From the NCBI RefSeq assembly GCF_028769735.1, contig NC_088171.1, forward strand, positions 140,699,917 to 140,763,916: a stretch of DNA of 64,000 nucleotides, written 5' to 3'. This stretch comes from Zonotrichia leucophrys gambelii (taxonomy: Eukaryota; Chordata; Aves; Passeriformes; Passerellidae). Both the position numbers and the translations under genes were made by a program. Positions 12,837-23,624 of this stretch are shown one piece after another. How positions within the stretch are numbered: position 1 is the first letter of the stretch; each line of letters starts with the position of its first letter. The notes under the pieces were generated by a model. It saw nothing but the letters and a program-made list of their open reading frames with translations. It was not told the origin of the DNA and searched no databases.

Positions 12837-15014
12837 GCTCCCTGGCAAACAGCAGGGGCCAAGAATTCATGCAGGCAGTCTCAAGCAGTTCAAATAGATT
12901 GCTGATAGAAAGGCATGAATAAACCACCATTTGGCTCAGAGCCATGAATTTCACTTTGTAGAAGGTTTGAGTTGAATAACTCCTCCAAACTAGGCTGCTG
13001 GATTTAGACAGTGTTTCCTTGTATATAAGGTACTTAGCTGAAAGGGAATTGAAATGGTAGGGGAAAATATGCCAGAGATGGACTGAAACCACAAGTTTTG
13101 ATTTGGATCCAACTTTAGAGTTTTCTAAACCAGACAATGGCCTTCTATAGAAAGAGAAAGTGGTTTTTCTATCTGCCATCTCTCACAAACACAGGTTATT
13201 CAAAGTGTGATGTGAACACCAACAATTCAGTTAATGCATCACTGAAGAGAACAGCTATCACTTACTGGCATCAGTTTTTTAATCTGAGTTTAGAATATGA
13301 AAATGTGATTTGCCTGTTGACACATACTCGTGATCTTCAGAGTTTTGTATGAACTCTTGCTCTATAAAAGCTCTAAAGATCATAGGTTTCACTAAGGCAG
13401 AATTTTATCCTGTAAAACCAAAAATCATGGATAGTAAGTGATGCTAACCAGTACCATTTCACATTCGGTTTCTCAATCTTCTTTTGGTTGTGACTTTATT
13501 TCTAACTGTTCCCTCTCCTTACAGGTAAAACAGCATAACTGGCTTTATTTTGGTTCCCATTCTGCATCCTCATTAAAACTTTTGTCCATTTAGACTGTTA
13601 AAAACTCCAAGCTATCCTTTTGTTCTTCTAGTTATGGAAGATTGTGTTCTTTATTTCCTCCAACTACCTATGATTTTATAGCATGTTATCTGAAAGAATA
13701 ATGGTAAGAAATCTGTGAAGGAAGAAACCGGACAATATTTCTGTGGGATATTGTCACTATGGTCACCACTGCATGTCATTTTACCTGTAATGAATTTTGC
13801 CCTGTGTGCATGGGAAGGAACTGAGGACTGCAAAAATCAAGGGTTTATTTTGTCTCCAGTAATGATAGATCTCATCTTTGTGCAGTTGTTGATACACTAA
13901 TATTTTTGTGACTTGAATTAGTGATAGTCATCCTAACACCAGAAAGTGTTTCTTGAGAATTTTTGTGCTCAAGTCTTGGAATTTATTTTCCAGTTCCATT
14001 TACTTTTCAAGATGTCCTTACACACAATCTGAGTATTTTAGTACATTTATTTTCCTAAAATTGTGTGAACTAAGAAAGGTTTTGCAGAGGATGTTCTTTC
14101 CATTTAGACAAGCCTTTAATTATAAAGCTCATGATGATGGATCCTGTGGATTCTGAGGTGATGTTAGTTGTCAGTGTAATCCTCTCCATTATTTTGAACA
14201 CACAAAAATAATTGCCTCAATTTGGTATCTGTGAAAATGAGACCCATGTTGACAGAGTAGCCAGACAGTTTATTTCCAGATATAGCCAGAAAAATACCAT
14301 AAATATCTGTTAACCTTCCCTAAAATAGTTACTGTAGGGTTAAATAGCTTCAAAAATTGAAGTTTGAAATTAACAGCAGTTTACAATAATCTTCATCGTA
14401 GAAATTTTTATATTTTTTATTTTTGCCCTTTTAAAAAAAACCCCACAGACTTTCTGGGAACTGCTAACCTACAGCTTTGAGGGCATATTCTATTTTTCTG
14501 TTCCATACCATGAAAAAATGGGCAGAGTTTGGGGGTGTAACTTTTCACAGCAATTTTGTTAGCTATGGACAACTGCAGGCAAAATTTTTGGAGGTAAGCT
14601 GCCTTCATAACTAATTGTACCTACTGAGCCAGTTTCTGATTTTCATGGGTCTTAACTTTTAGCATAGAAATGCCAAAGAGTGTTTTGTCTTTTCAAAGGA
14701 CATAAAGAGTTAAAAGTGTGAAAGTCTTCCACAGAATCAGCAGAACGACAACAAGCTCTGGCCTGTAGTGACAGTCCTGGGTACTGTTTGTCTATCTTCA
14801 TTTTTTATCTAAGTTATTCCATTAAAGCTATGAGGTGTTCACTTTGCTAGAAGTCTATCAATAACTGAATAAAATAAACAAAAATGAGAGTTCTTGGGTT
14901 TTGTTTCTATTGAAGCATGTTTTCAACATATTATTTGATTTCTAAACCATATACAAAGAGACAAAGTGCCAGAACAATAAAACATAATTCTTCACAATTC
15001 TTCTTTGCTTGCAG
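12837..15014. other. Unique noncoding DNA, no gene seen
   Basis: AT-rich single-copy-looking sequence with only short frames. The 166-codon minus frame ending at 12679 owes its length to the CpG-rich patch and shows no recognisable domain. Confidence 0.55.
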
Positions 15015-15153
15015 AACAAATCGCCTCTCATGGCAAAATATTGGATGCAGTTGAAGTCTATCCTCAGCATGTTGTGGGGATCTGTGGAGAAGAAAAGACT
15101 CAAAAATAGAAACATGTCTGAGCAGAAGAACACTACCAAGGCAGGGAAAGTTG
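15015..15153 (+). other. Weak candidate exon (unknown gene)
   Basis: A pyrimidine-rich stretch ending 'ttctttgcttgcag' (15001-15014) resembles a splice acceptor, and 'ttg|gtaagg' at 15153/15154 resembles a good donor. The 139 bp between them are open for 46 codons in the first frame, reading N-K-S-P-L-M-A-K-Y-W at the start, while the third frame is open for 30 codons before a stop. I do not recognise either peptide. Open frames of this size arise by chance fairly often and no partner exon was found, so it could equally be a noncoding-RNA exon or nothing. Confidence 0.2.
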
Positions 15154-15691
15154 GTAAGGAGGAGAAACTAAATCATTGGTCCTGATCCTACTTCTCCTCA
15201 AGTCAGTAGGAAGACTTGTGAACTTCACTCCATAGAAGTGAATTTCTATGTTCAAAAGTATTACTCAAGGCAGAGAAACTGTGAAAGTCCTCTAAATACA
15301 GTAAAAATAAAAGTAAATGGAAAGAGAATGTCCCTGCATTGTACTATTCTTTTTTCCATTCTTCAGTTTTGTCTGGCTGACATTTAATACTGTTTATTAT
15401 TAGAAGAGATTTTGCTGTAGCTCTCACAGTTTTAGGTCATGAGCAGGCCTAATGCAGAGCATAGACATTTGTCACTAGACCACAGCTGTTGAAATTCAAT
15501 TAAAAATATGACCTTTGACCAGAGTCAGCAACAGAAGTGCACTGATGTTCCACACTATTCTGTTTGCAGAATACTGTCCCAAACACAGCAAAATGTTAGA
15601 GACCACAACAGCTCCAGTGTGACCCTACCTGCAGCATCAGCTGCAAACTACGAGGGAATAATTTAAATAAATAAAACTCATATCTGGTGCC
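15154..15691. other. Unique noncoding DNA, no gene seen
   Basis: AT-rich sequence downstream of the candidate exon. No recognisable repeat or coding signal. Confidence 0.55.
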
Positions 15692-15781
15692 AAGCAAAGA
15701 GTGTCCTGCACAGTTTTTACTCCAAGATCACAGTAAAAGCAAAGAGTGTCCTGCACATTTTTTGCTCTGAGATCACAGTAA
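15692..15781. repeat. 45-bp tandem duplication
   Basis: Copies at 15692-15736 and 15737-15781 both begin 'aagcaaagagtgtcctgcac' and end 'gatcacagtaa'. About four or five mismatches lie in the middle, so the duplication is not extremely recent. Confidence 0.9.
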
Positions 15782-16121
15782 ATAGGATCTGGAGAAACTC
15801 AGGAATAAGCACTAAGAATGAAAAAGTCAAACCACGGGTCCAGCTGGGTAAGAACCCCAGCTCCAATGGTGGCTCTTAGCAGCTGTTTGGACTAGAGGGT
15901 AAATAAACCCTTTTACATTGCATAACACATTGGAGTTTAAAGCATTCAGGTTCCAGGGGCTGCCTTTCTGTTTCAGGGTACCCTGCCCTGCGGCGACTGG
16001 TGCACAGACACCCTTTGCTGCATCATTTATAGGCAAGAACTGGGAGATCCCCAAAACTACTGCAGATGGCTTTGGGGTTTTCTTCTTTGCCTGGGTTTTT
16101 TTTTTTTTTTGAGAAACAGAA
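15782..16121. other. Unique noncoding DNA with T15 run
   Basis: No gene seen. A T15 homopolymer occupies 16096-16110. Modest GC rise at 15940-16020 keeps short frames open on both strands. Confidence 0.55.
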
Positions 16122-16197
16122 ACATGGATGGGAGAAAAAATAAAGCTAAATTACTTGAGACATGGATAGGAAGTTTACTGTTTACATGGATAGGAAG
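16122..16197. repeat. Short direct repeats, 14-bp core
   Basis: The 14-mer acatggataggaag lies at 16160-16173 and 16184-16197 (24 bp apart). A diverged copy, acatggatgggag, lies near 16122-16134. Confidence 0.75.
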
Positions 16198-16751
16198 CAT
16201 GACTGGAACTCAGGAAATGGCTAATCATTCCAGACTTCTTTGAGAGGCTGTAGAAAACTGGAACACTGACAACAACAGGAATCTAGACAAATGGTAGGAG
16301 GTTCAATGAAAATGTCTCTAACATCCTTACATGTGGGTTGTGGTTTCTTTTTTATTCCTGTGTAGATTTTTAATATATTTTGGAAGAACAGGATCTTTTC
16401 CGGTGTATATTTTTTGTTTGGTTTGGTTGATCTATGTGTGAAAAAAAAATACTGAGTAGATCTTCACAATTTCTGGTGAAGACCTCAAAAAGTTTCATGC
16501 AATTAAAGACTGTATGATCTGAGGTTTGTTTCTAGAGACCATCCAACAGACTATGCATGAAGGACCTCACAGAAGCTGGTCAGATCCAGACATATTTTTA
16601 ACGTAATACTGTCAGCATTTGTTGTTCTGTGAAAGTAAAACATTATGTTAAAGTTACTGAATCACAATGATGTTTCTATTTAGAAGAAGTCTTCTAAATA
16701 TGATATGCAGAAAACCAGTCCAGATCTAAATTTTTAATAATGTTTTCAATC

Positions 16752-16793
16752 AAAAGCCAATTATATCAACTGAAAAGCCAATTATATCAACTG
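16752..16793. repeat. Perfect 21-bp tandem duplication
   Basis: Two identical 21-bp copies (aaaagccaattatatcaact plus G) lie head to tail at 16752-16772 and 16773-16793. Perfect identity suggests a recent slippage event. Confidence 0.92.
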
Positions 16794-19700
16794 ATTCTAC
16801 TCCACAGAAGGACCAAGAAGCTTAGTTTTCCTTCCAATCTAGAACAAGTTTTTAGCCCTGAAAGCTATAGCACAATTGTCCTTGCATGTTTACTCCGTGA
16901 CCTTCTGTCAAATGTAAAATCAAACACCTGTGGCAGATACTTAAGACTATGTGCAACTATGCCCCTGTTGATCCATCTGCAATATATTACATCCTAATTT
17001 ATTACTATGGATGGTTTTCAAAGGGGATTCATTAGACAGACAAAGTCCTTTGCACAGTTTAAAAACTGTTTTTCTTCCCACTGTTCTAATTTTCTCTTCT
17101 TCTCAGGTTTCTGTTTCCTTTTATGCCCTGCCAGGGATATTAAGTGCTTTTGAGACACTGTTTGGTCCAAAACCAGTCAGTCTGTCCTGGGCAATTAATG
17201 TGGGTGGCGAGCAATATCTGACCCAAATTTTGTGGGAGGGATAAACCGTAAGAAGTGGTTAATTATCTTCTACAGACCATGTCTATTTAATGAGGGGTGG
17301 AATTTCTCATTTATACAGAATAAATCCATGAGTTCTGGCATTGTCCTGAAAGAAACCAAGGGATAACTCTCTTAAAGGAGCAAGATTTTTCACAGAGCTG
17401 TCTGAGGCTTAGGTCATGAATTGGTGTGGAAGGCTACATGATGGCTCTGATAAGAGTTGCTAATACAGATTACTGTGTACTAGGGATACAATCAGGGGAA
17501 GATATACCTTACTAAGATACAGTTCCTGATCCAGGTTTTCCTTTAGGCTATTTTCAACTCCTTTCAAGACAACAGGTTAAAAAACAGCTAAATATTTCCA
17601 CTATAGCAGCTTTTAGTTTTGTAGGTTTATTGATTCCTGTAATATATAAAGCTCCATAAAGAAAGTAAGGAGAATTACATTTGCTTCTTCTGTGTCTCTC
17701 CTCTGCTCAAAGTAAAGCCATCTCATCTGGTCCACCCCATCTGAGATATAAAACAATAGATGTTTTATATCCATTATACCTGGGCTGCAATTGCTGAAAA
17801 TTTCCTTCCTGAATAATATCTGAGTGGAGTCGCATGTTCATTATTCACTGTTGCAGTATAACATGTGAGGCACTTCTGCTTTCCTCTAAGGAAACCCACA
17901 AATTCTGCTTCTTCATACCACAGATTGGCAGTTTATGGAGAAATCCAACGGCTAAATCATCAAGTTGAGAGTACTTAGAATCTGTTGTTACATGGTTAAT
18001 GAAATACTTTCTTTTCTCTTTCCCTCTGCCACCCAGGGCACTGCTACAGCAAATAAAATTCTCTGTCATTTAAAATATGATCACAAAGCTCATGGTACTT
18101 AGCCCCAAGTTGTCACCTGAGGTTTTGATTATGAAAATTTTTTGACATTTTGTAAGAAGTTTCAGCTTCTATCTGAAGAAGCCCCTCTGATGCTAAAGGC
18201 CAATGACATCAAAAATGAGACTGTCTGGTTTATTGTATGACTTTTTGTTTTTTAGAACAAGTTCTTTGGTGTAAGTGAAGCTGCCTCATCTGGGGAAGGA
18301 AATGACTTAAAAGTGATGTAAGAGTTCTGAAAGGGAGTCAGACAGAGGGAGATGCATTAACTGATTTGTCTTGTGCTGCGTTTAATTGGGCTCCCTAATA
18401 ACTCGTCAGATGGTGAAAGGAAAAACAGCATTTCATAACAGCTTTTATTTTCTAGAGATGAGGAAATAAATTGCAATGATGCAAGCAAGGGACTTTTCAC
18501 CTTACAGCCAGCACTTTCTCTGACAGCAGATCTTCCCTGACTCAGATGTGTTAGGGAAACTAGGACAAACACCAATGAACTGTGAGTCCCCACCCTGCTC
18601 ATGACACAGGGAACATCTCTCTCCTTCCCCTGTCTGGGAGGAGGCTCATTTCTGAAGAAAATGGCCCAACATCTAACGGATGACTGATTTCTCCAGACGC
18701 AAAATTTTTCGAGTTTCTTGCGTTAAAAAAAGACACTCCCAAACGGCTCCCCCTTCCACTCCTCCTGCAGCCAGATGTGTGCTCCCACATGACTGCAGGA
18801 TGATGTCTCCATCAGGGAGCCCTGCTGATGGACCTTCAGATACCCAGTGCAATTTTCTGACCCACGTGTCTCTGGAACACAGCCTTCACCAATGGAGTGT
18901 GCCAGGGAGGCCCAGGAGGGATTGCTGCAGGTACTGCCTGCACCTACAACGCAGTCCCCTGCTGCTGCTGAGCCCCCAGGCATCCTGCTGCCCCACAGGG
19001 CCTCACTGCTTGGCCCAGCTCCACACTGCCTCCAGCACTTGAGACTAAATTGCTTGGTGAGTCTTGAATCATAGAAGATGTACCTGAAGCTTGGATATAG
19101 TTTAAGAAAGGTCTTTTGCCTTCATCTTCAAAATTTATGGTGTCTTGATAACCTCATAATGTAAAGATGGAAGTTATCTAACATTTCCAGACAAATGCCT
19201 TTGGCTGGACTAACCTTTACTTCTGAAGATGACATTGGGAGCCTGGCTCAATGGCCTGAATACAGACACCATGTATTTAGTGAATTCATGACTTTTCCCC
19301 AACCAGATGCTGTCCTGACCAAGTTTCCCATGGGGTTTTGTCACATTTGCCTTGATATGCCAAGCCCTTGGATGACACTGTATGTATTGTTAGACAACTG
19401 GATTCCTCCATTCTGGGTTTAAAACCGTCTAAGCAAACATCTGCTTGGAAGTAAAAATATTCTGGAATGATTCCTCCTTTTCCTTGGAGGCCCAAGACAC
19501 CATAGACATGCAAATGCAGTGGGTTACAGGTGACTACAGGCAGCTTAGGAGACAAAGAAGTGATCTGTGAAACCAGAGACTGCACAATGAAATGGATGTA
19601 GCTTCTGTTTCTGTTTTTTGACTATCTGTGATGGGACAGGGATGAACAAAGGGAGGAAGGCTTAGAAGCAGAAATATTTAGGTACTTTATTTAGGTCCCA

Positions 19701-22609
19701 TTGAAATCAGTAGACTTGTTTCAGTACTTCAGTGACTTGGATCTCCTGGTTTTTATTATAGATCTCACTCTCAGCCATGACCTGTAGATGTATGGCAAAC
19801 ATCTGAATTTTAACTGCACTTAACCAATCCGAACCAGCTGTGTGATGTAGTTGAATTTGGCTTGGGACCAGAGCCCATGGTGTTGATGTCCATCCATCAA
19901 ATTTACAGGGCATGCTGAACAGTTAGGATATTGTCTCTCTAGGGAGAGAGAGGACCTCCCTGTCCCTGTCAGATATCAATGCAATGTAAAAAAGTAGTAA
20001 GCATGTGAATGGCTAAAAAAGATGAAATGTGGGAGACTTAAGTGCTAAAAGATATCCTACAGTAACTATGAATAAATGATACCTTCTTTCTCAAGAGAGA
20101 TATTTTCTGTAGAGAGCTGGAGAAATTCTGGTGAGGTATTCCAGGCACCTCCTGCTCCAGCTGCTCTCTTGTCTTTCTGCTAGATGCATGTTATGGAGAA
20201 TATGATGTTACATTACACGAGTTACATTACTGACATAAACCAAGGGCAATATGTGATTTTTTTTTTTATTCTGAACCACTTGCCAGAGTGGGATCTACAG
20301 GGCTCAAGGGACTGGCACAATCTCCTTAATTAATATCCCTGTTCACCCTGGGCCCAGTTGCTCTCTTGTCTCTCTCTTCCCAGCACAGTGAAGGAACCAC
20401 CACATGGGACATTTGTCATAAAGCATCTGAAGCTCATCCCCATGTTTCCTGAACATGTTAATAATGAATCAATCATTAAGGATTGTAGGTAGTTTCTTTG
20501 CAAGCTCCTGCACTGCTTTCTCATCCCTGCTGCACACTGACAGTGCCACTTACCAGCAGCCTCAACTCGCTGGTGGTGGCACATGTGGTAGTTCCATGTG
20601 CCTAGCTTGTGTTCTTCACTGTGACCACGGCTACCCACAGGCAGAAAGTCGGGTTCTCTCGTGTTCTCTATGATTTCTGTGTGCTCTGAGGTGCAGTTCT
20701 TTGTCACATGGGCCCCTCTGGCAGAGCAGCCCACACCAAGTATTCTCTCAATGCTGCAAAGAAACCATAAAATTCTCCTGCAGGAAATCCCATGCTCCTT
20801 TGGCTTGAATGTTTAGCAGCTATTCAGGGTTTTTCTGTGTCATGTTTCTTTTGGGAGGAGGAGCTGATAGAATCATGCAGAGTCTTTGTGCAATCTGATT
20901 TATTTGCCAGAAATGTGAGCCAGGTCTCCTTGCTTCACAAAATAACTAAAAAATACAAGCAAGCAGGAGGTGGTTTCCTCACTGAGAAATCCAAATGTGC
21001 CAGAAGCTTTTTGCCTGATTTTTTCAAAATTCAGTATTTTGCATCTCTGGCTTTTTTCTGGCCTTCTGTCTCACAGCCCTCTGCTTCCAGAGTCATGGTT
21101 GGTCCAACAGAAATCCTTTCATCCTGTGTAGCTTAGCTGTTCTCAGCCACTGCTATAATGATTGGTACCTTTGGCAATTACTTCAGTTGTCTCAGTTACC
21201 TCTGCTGAGAGGAAAATTTTGTGTTCCTTCCATTAAGTCTCAGAGCTTTTTCCAGAAGATACACCTTTGTCACTACAAGAGTGATTGAAGTGTTAGTGTT
21301 ATGGCATATGTTAGAAAGGAGCCAAATTTGATCATTACAGTTTCTTTAGGTCCTGAAATATATGAAAACGTCCCTCAGGTTGTCAGTTTGATGGGAGATT
21401 CAAAATCTTGCAGACAACCAGTGAAGTCAAGGAAGCAAATTCCATTTCCAGGAGATAGGATCAAGCCTCAGGGGCTTATTTTTTAATTTTGTTTTGGTTT
21501 TTTTTTAACTAAAAAAAATATCCTGTATTGTGAACTATGGTTTGCCTGGGCTTATCTATAAGTATTCAAAATCATCACTGGTCACACAGGCCATGCTATG
21601 ATGCTTAAGAATATGACTGGATACATGACTTCCATAGGTCATTCTTTTATCTCTCAGTGCTCCTGACTTTCACTATTTCTTTGTGTCTGGTGTGACGCCT
21701 GTGTCTGGTGTTGCAGTACATGCACAGAATCAGACAAAAAATCAGACTGAAAGAGATATTTGCAGCTCCAGCCTCTGACTGACTGACTGACCGTGTTAAG
21801 AGCATGGCAGCTCAGGCAGCTTCCTCAGGACCCTGTTCAGCTTACTTTTCAACATCTCCAAAGAAGGTTAGAGGGTTTTACAGGAAGCTATGATTGAGCT
21901 GTCCTCTGCATCCCTTTCTTTCAGATAAGCAGTTCCCTTTCCCTGCAATCCCCCCATTGTGCTCACCCTGTTGTGGCTGGACCTGAGAACTAGGTGAGGC
22001 TCTATCAGCTCCCTGTGAAGAGTTCCAGTCTCCTTTGGGTGAGCAGTTCTAACCAATGCTCACTGTAGTTCTTAAAATTCTCACCTCTATTGCTGCACTA
22101 GTACACCTTTGGTAAAGGGGGGGTTGAATCTGCCTCTTCTGCCCATGCAAACTCAAAAGCCTGAATGTGAAATCTTTCTATTTCCCATTTGAGGAAATCA
22201 AAACAGACCCCAATCTTCTTGTGGAATCCTCAGCCATTAACTTGGGTGTCCTGGTCCCAGCTGGAACAGAATTCATTTTTTCAGGGCTGTGTTTTGGATT
22301 CAGCAGGATAATGTTGACAACACACTGATGTTTTGGTTGTTGCTAGGTAGTGTTTACCCTGGGTCAAGGACATTTCAGTGTCACATGCTCTGCCTTTGAG
22401 GAAGTGCACAAGAAGATGGGAAGGAGCATGACTGGGACTGCTGTCCTGAGCTAGCCAAAGGGATATTGCATGGAACACCAGCCCTGATATAGAAACTGAG
22501 GAGAGTTGGCAAGGGGCTGACCACTGATAGGGGACATTGATGAGCTCTTGTACAGTGCACCACTCCTTTCTCTTGGATTTTAATCCCTTTCTCTCTCCTT
22601 TCCTTACAA
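16794..22609. other. Unique noncoding DNA, no gene seen
   Basis: Nearly 6 kb without a supportable gene. GC rises at 18590-19050 and 20330-20740, where frames of 120 codons (plus, 18680-19042) and 134 codons (minus, 20330-20734) are open; neither has a recognisable domain and both have competing frames. A short (TGAC)4 run lies near 21776-21791. Confidence 0.55.
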
Positions 22610-22642
<33 letters not shown>

Positions 22643-22659
22643 CAGTGGTGGTGGTGGTA
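22610..22659. repeat. (TAG)n microsatellite grading into (GTG)n
   Basis: About 11 uninterrupted AGT/TAG units (22610-22642) pass into 'cagtggtggtggtggt'. On the minus strand it encodes a threonine run inside a chance frame (22281-22667), which is not evidence for a protein. Confidence 0.95.
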
Positions 22660-22746
22660 TATTTCAATTCTTACACTGTTCTTATCTCAACTCATGGGTT
22701 TTACTTTTTTTTCTGATTTCCTCATCCCACAGGGTGAGGCAGAGGG

Positions 22747-22790
22747 GAGTGAGTGAGTGAGTGAGTGAGTGAGTGAGTGAGTGAGTGAGT
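22747..22790. repeat. (GAGT)11 microsatellite
   Basis: Eleven uninterrupted GAGT units over 44 bp, followed by 'gcgtgc'. A pure tetranucleotide run of this length is likely polymorphic in the population. Confidence 0.95.
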
Positions 22791-22869
22791 GCGTGCTCTG
22801 TGGTACATAGTTGCTGGATGGGGTTAAATCACAGCATTAGAGAACAAAATCTTGCAGATGGACAGGCAG

Positions 22870-23624
22870 AGCAGCCTTGCTCATGGCTTAATAAGGCCAA
22901 GTGCCAGGTCCTGCACTGAGCTACAACAAATCCATGGAGCTCTACAGGCCTGGGAGGGACTGGTTCAAGAGCTGTTCGGCAGAAGGGAACTGGGAGGTGC
23001 TGGTTGATGGTAGCTGGACATGAGCCAGCAGGTGGACAAGAAGGCCAAAGCATCTGGTCCTGTACCAGGAACAGTGTGACCAGCAGAACCAGGGTGGTGA
23101 TTGTCCCCCTTTACTTGGTACTGGGGGGCTGTGCCTGGAGTGCTGTGCTCAGTTCTGGTGCCCACACTTCAAAACGGACTTTGAGGTGCTGGAGCACCTC
23201 ACAAGTCTCACAAAAGGACTAGAAAACATGAGGAACAGCTGAAGGAGCTATGTTTGTTCAGTCTTGAGAAGAGGAGGCTTGGGGGGGACCCCATCACTCT
23301 CCAGAGCTGCCTGAAAAGAGGGGGTAGTGAGGGGGGCCAGTCTCTTCTGCTGTGCCTGCAGGGAGATGACAAGAGGAGATGGCCTCAAGCTAAGATAGGG
23401 CAGATGCAGATCAGATATTAGAAAAAGCATTTTCATTGTTAGGGTGGCCAGGCTCTGGAGTAGGTTGCCCAGGGAGGTGGTGGAATGACACCATGGAGGT
23501 CTTTAAGAGGCGTCTAGAGCTCAGTGATTTGGTTTAGTGGTTTAGGGGTTACAGTGGCCAGATGGACAGTTGGATTGGGTGATCTTGAAGATCTCTTCCA
23601 ACCCTGACTTTCTATGATTCTGTG
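22870..23624 (+). mobile_element. CR1 LINE, sense, 5'-truncated, with ORF2 remnant
   Basis: This is the 3' ~750 bp of a chicken-repeat-1 (CR1) non-LTR retrotransposon. It opens with 'ataaggccaagtgccaggtc', the ORF2 C-terminal region, where broken frames still read R-N-S-V-T-S-R-T-R-V-V-I-V-P-L-Y, a degraded form of the family's conserved C-terminal block. Further on are 'atgacaagaggagatgg' and 'ggttgcccagggaggtggtgga', then the tail 'gatctcttccaaccctgact' and the terminal 'tctatgattctgtg'. Several frameshifts and stops make it non-functional. The 5' truncation is typical of the family. Two microsatellites lie within 260 bp upstream. Confidence 0.95.

Noticed and set aside
12679..13179. 166-codon minus-strand open frame
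   Set aside because: Runs through the CpG-rich patch, where stops are depleted; the N-terminal half is ordinary AT-rich sequence with no domain.
20330..20734. 134-codon minus-strand open frame, considered as a retroelement relic
   Set aside because: No LTR ends, zinc-knuckle or polymerase motif could be seen.
22281..22667. Minus-strand frame with a long threonine run
   Set aside because: The run is the antisense of the (TAG)n/(GTG)n microsatellite; the rest has no domain.
22610..22790. CRISPR-like or other spaced repeat array
   Set aside because: These are pure microsatellites without spacers, in a vertebrate sequence.
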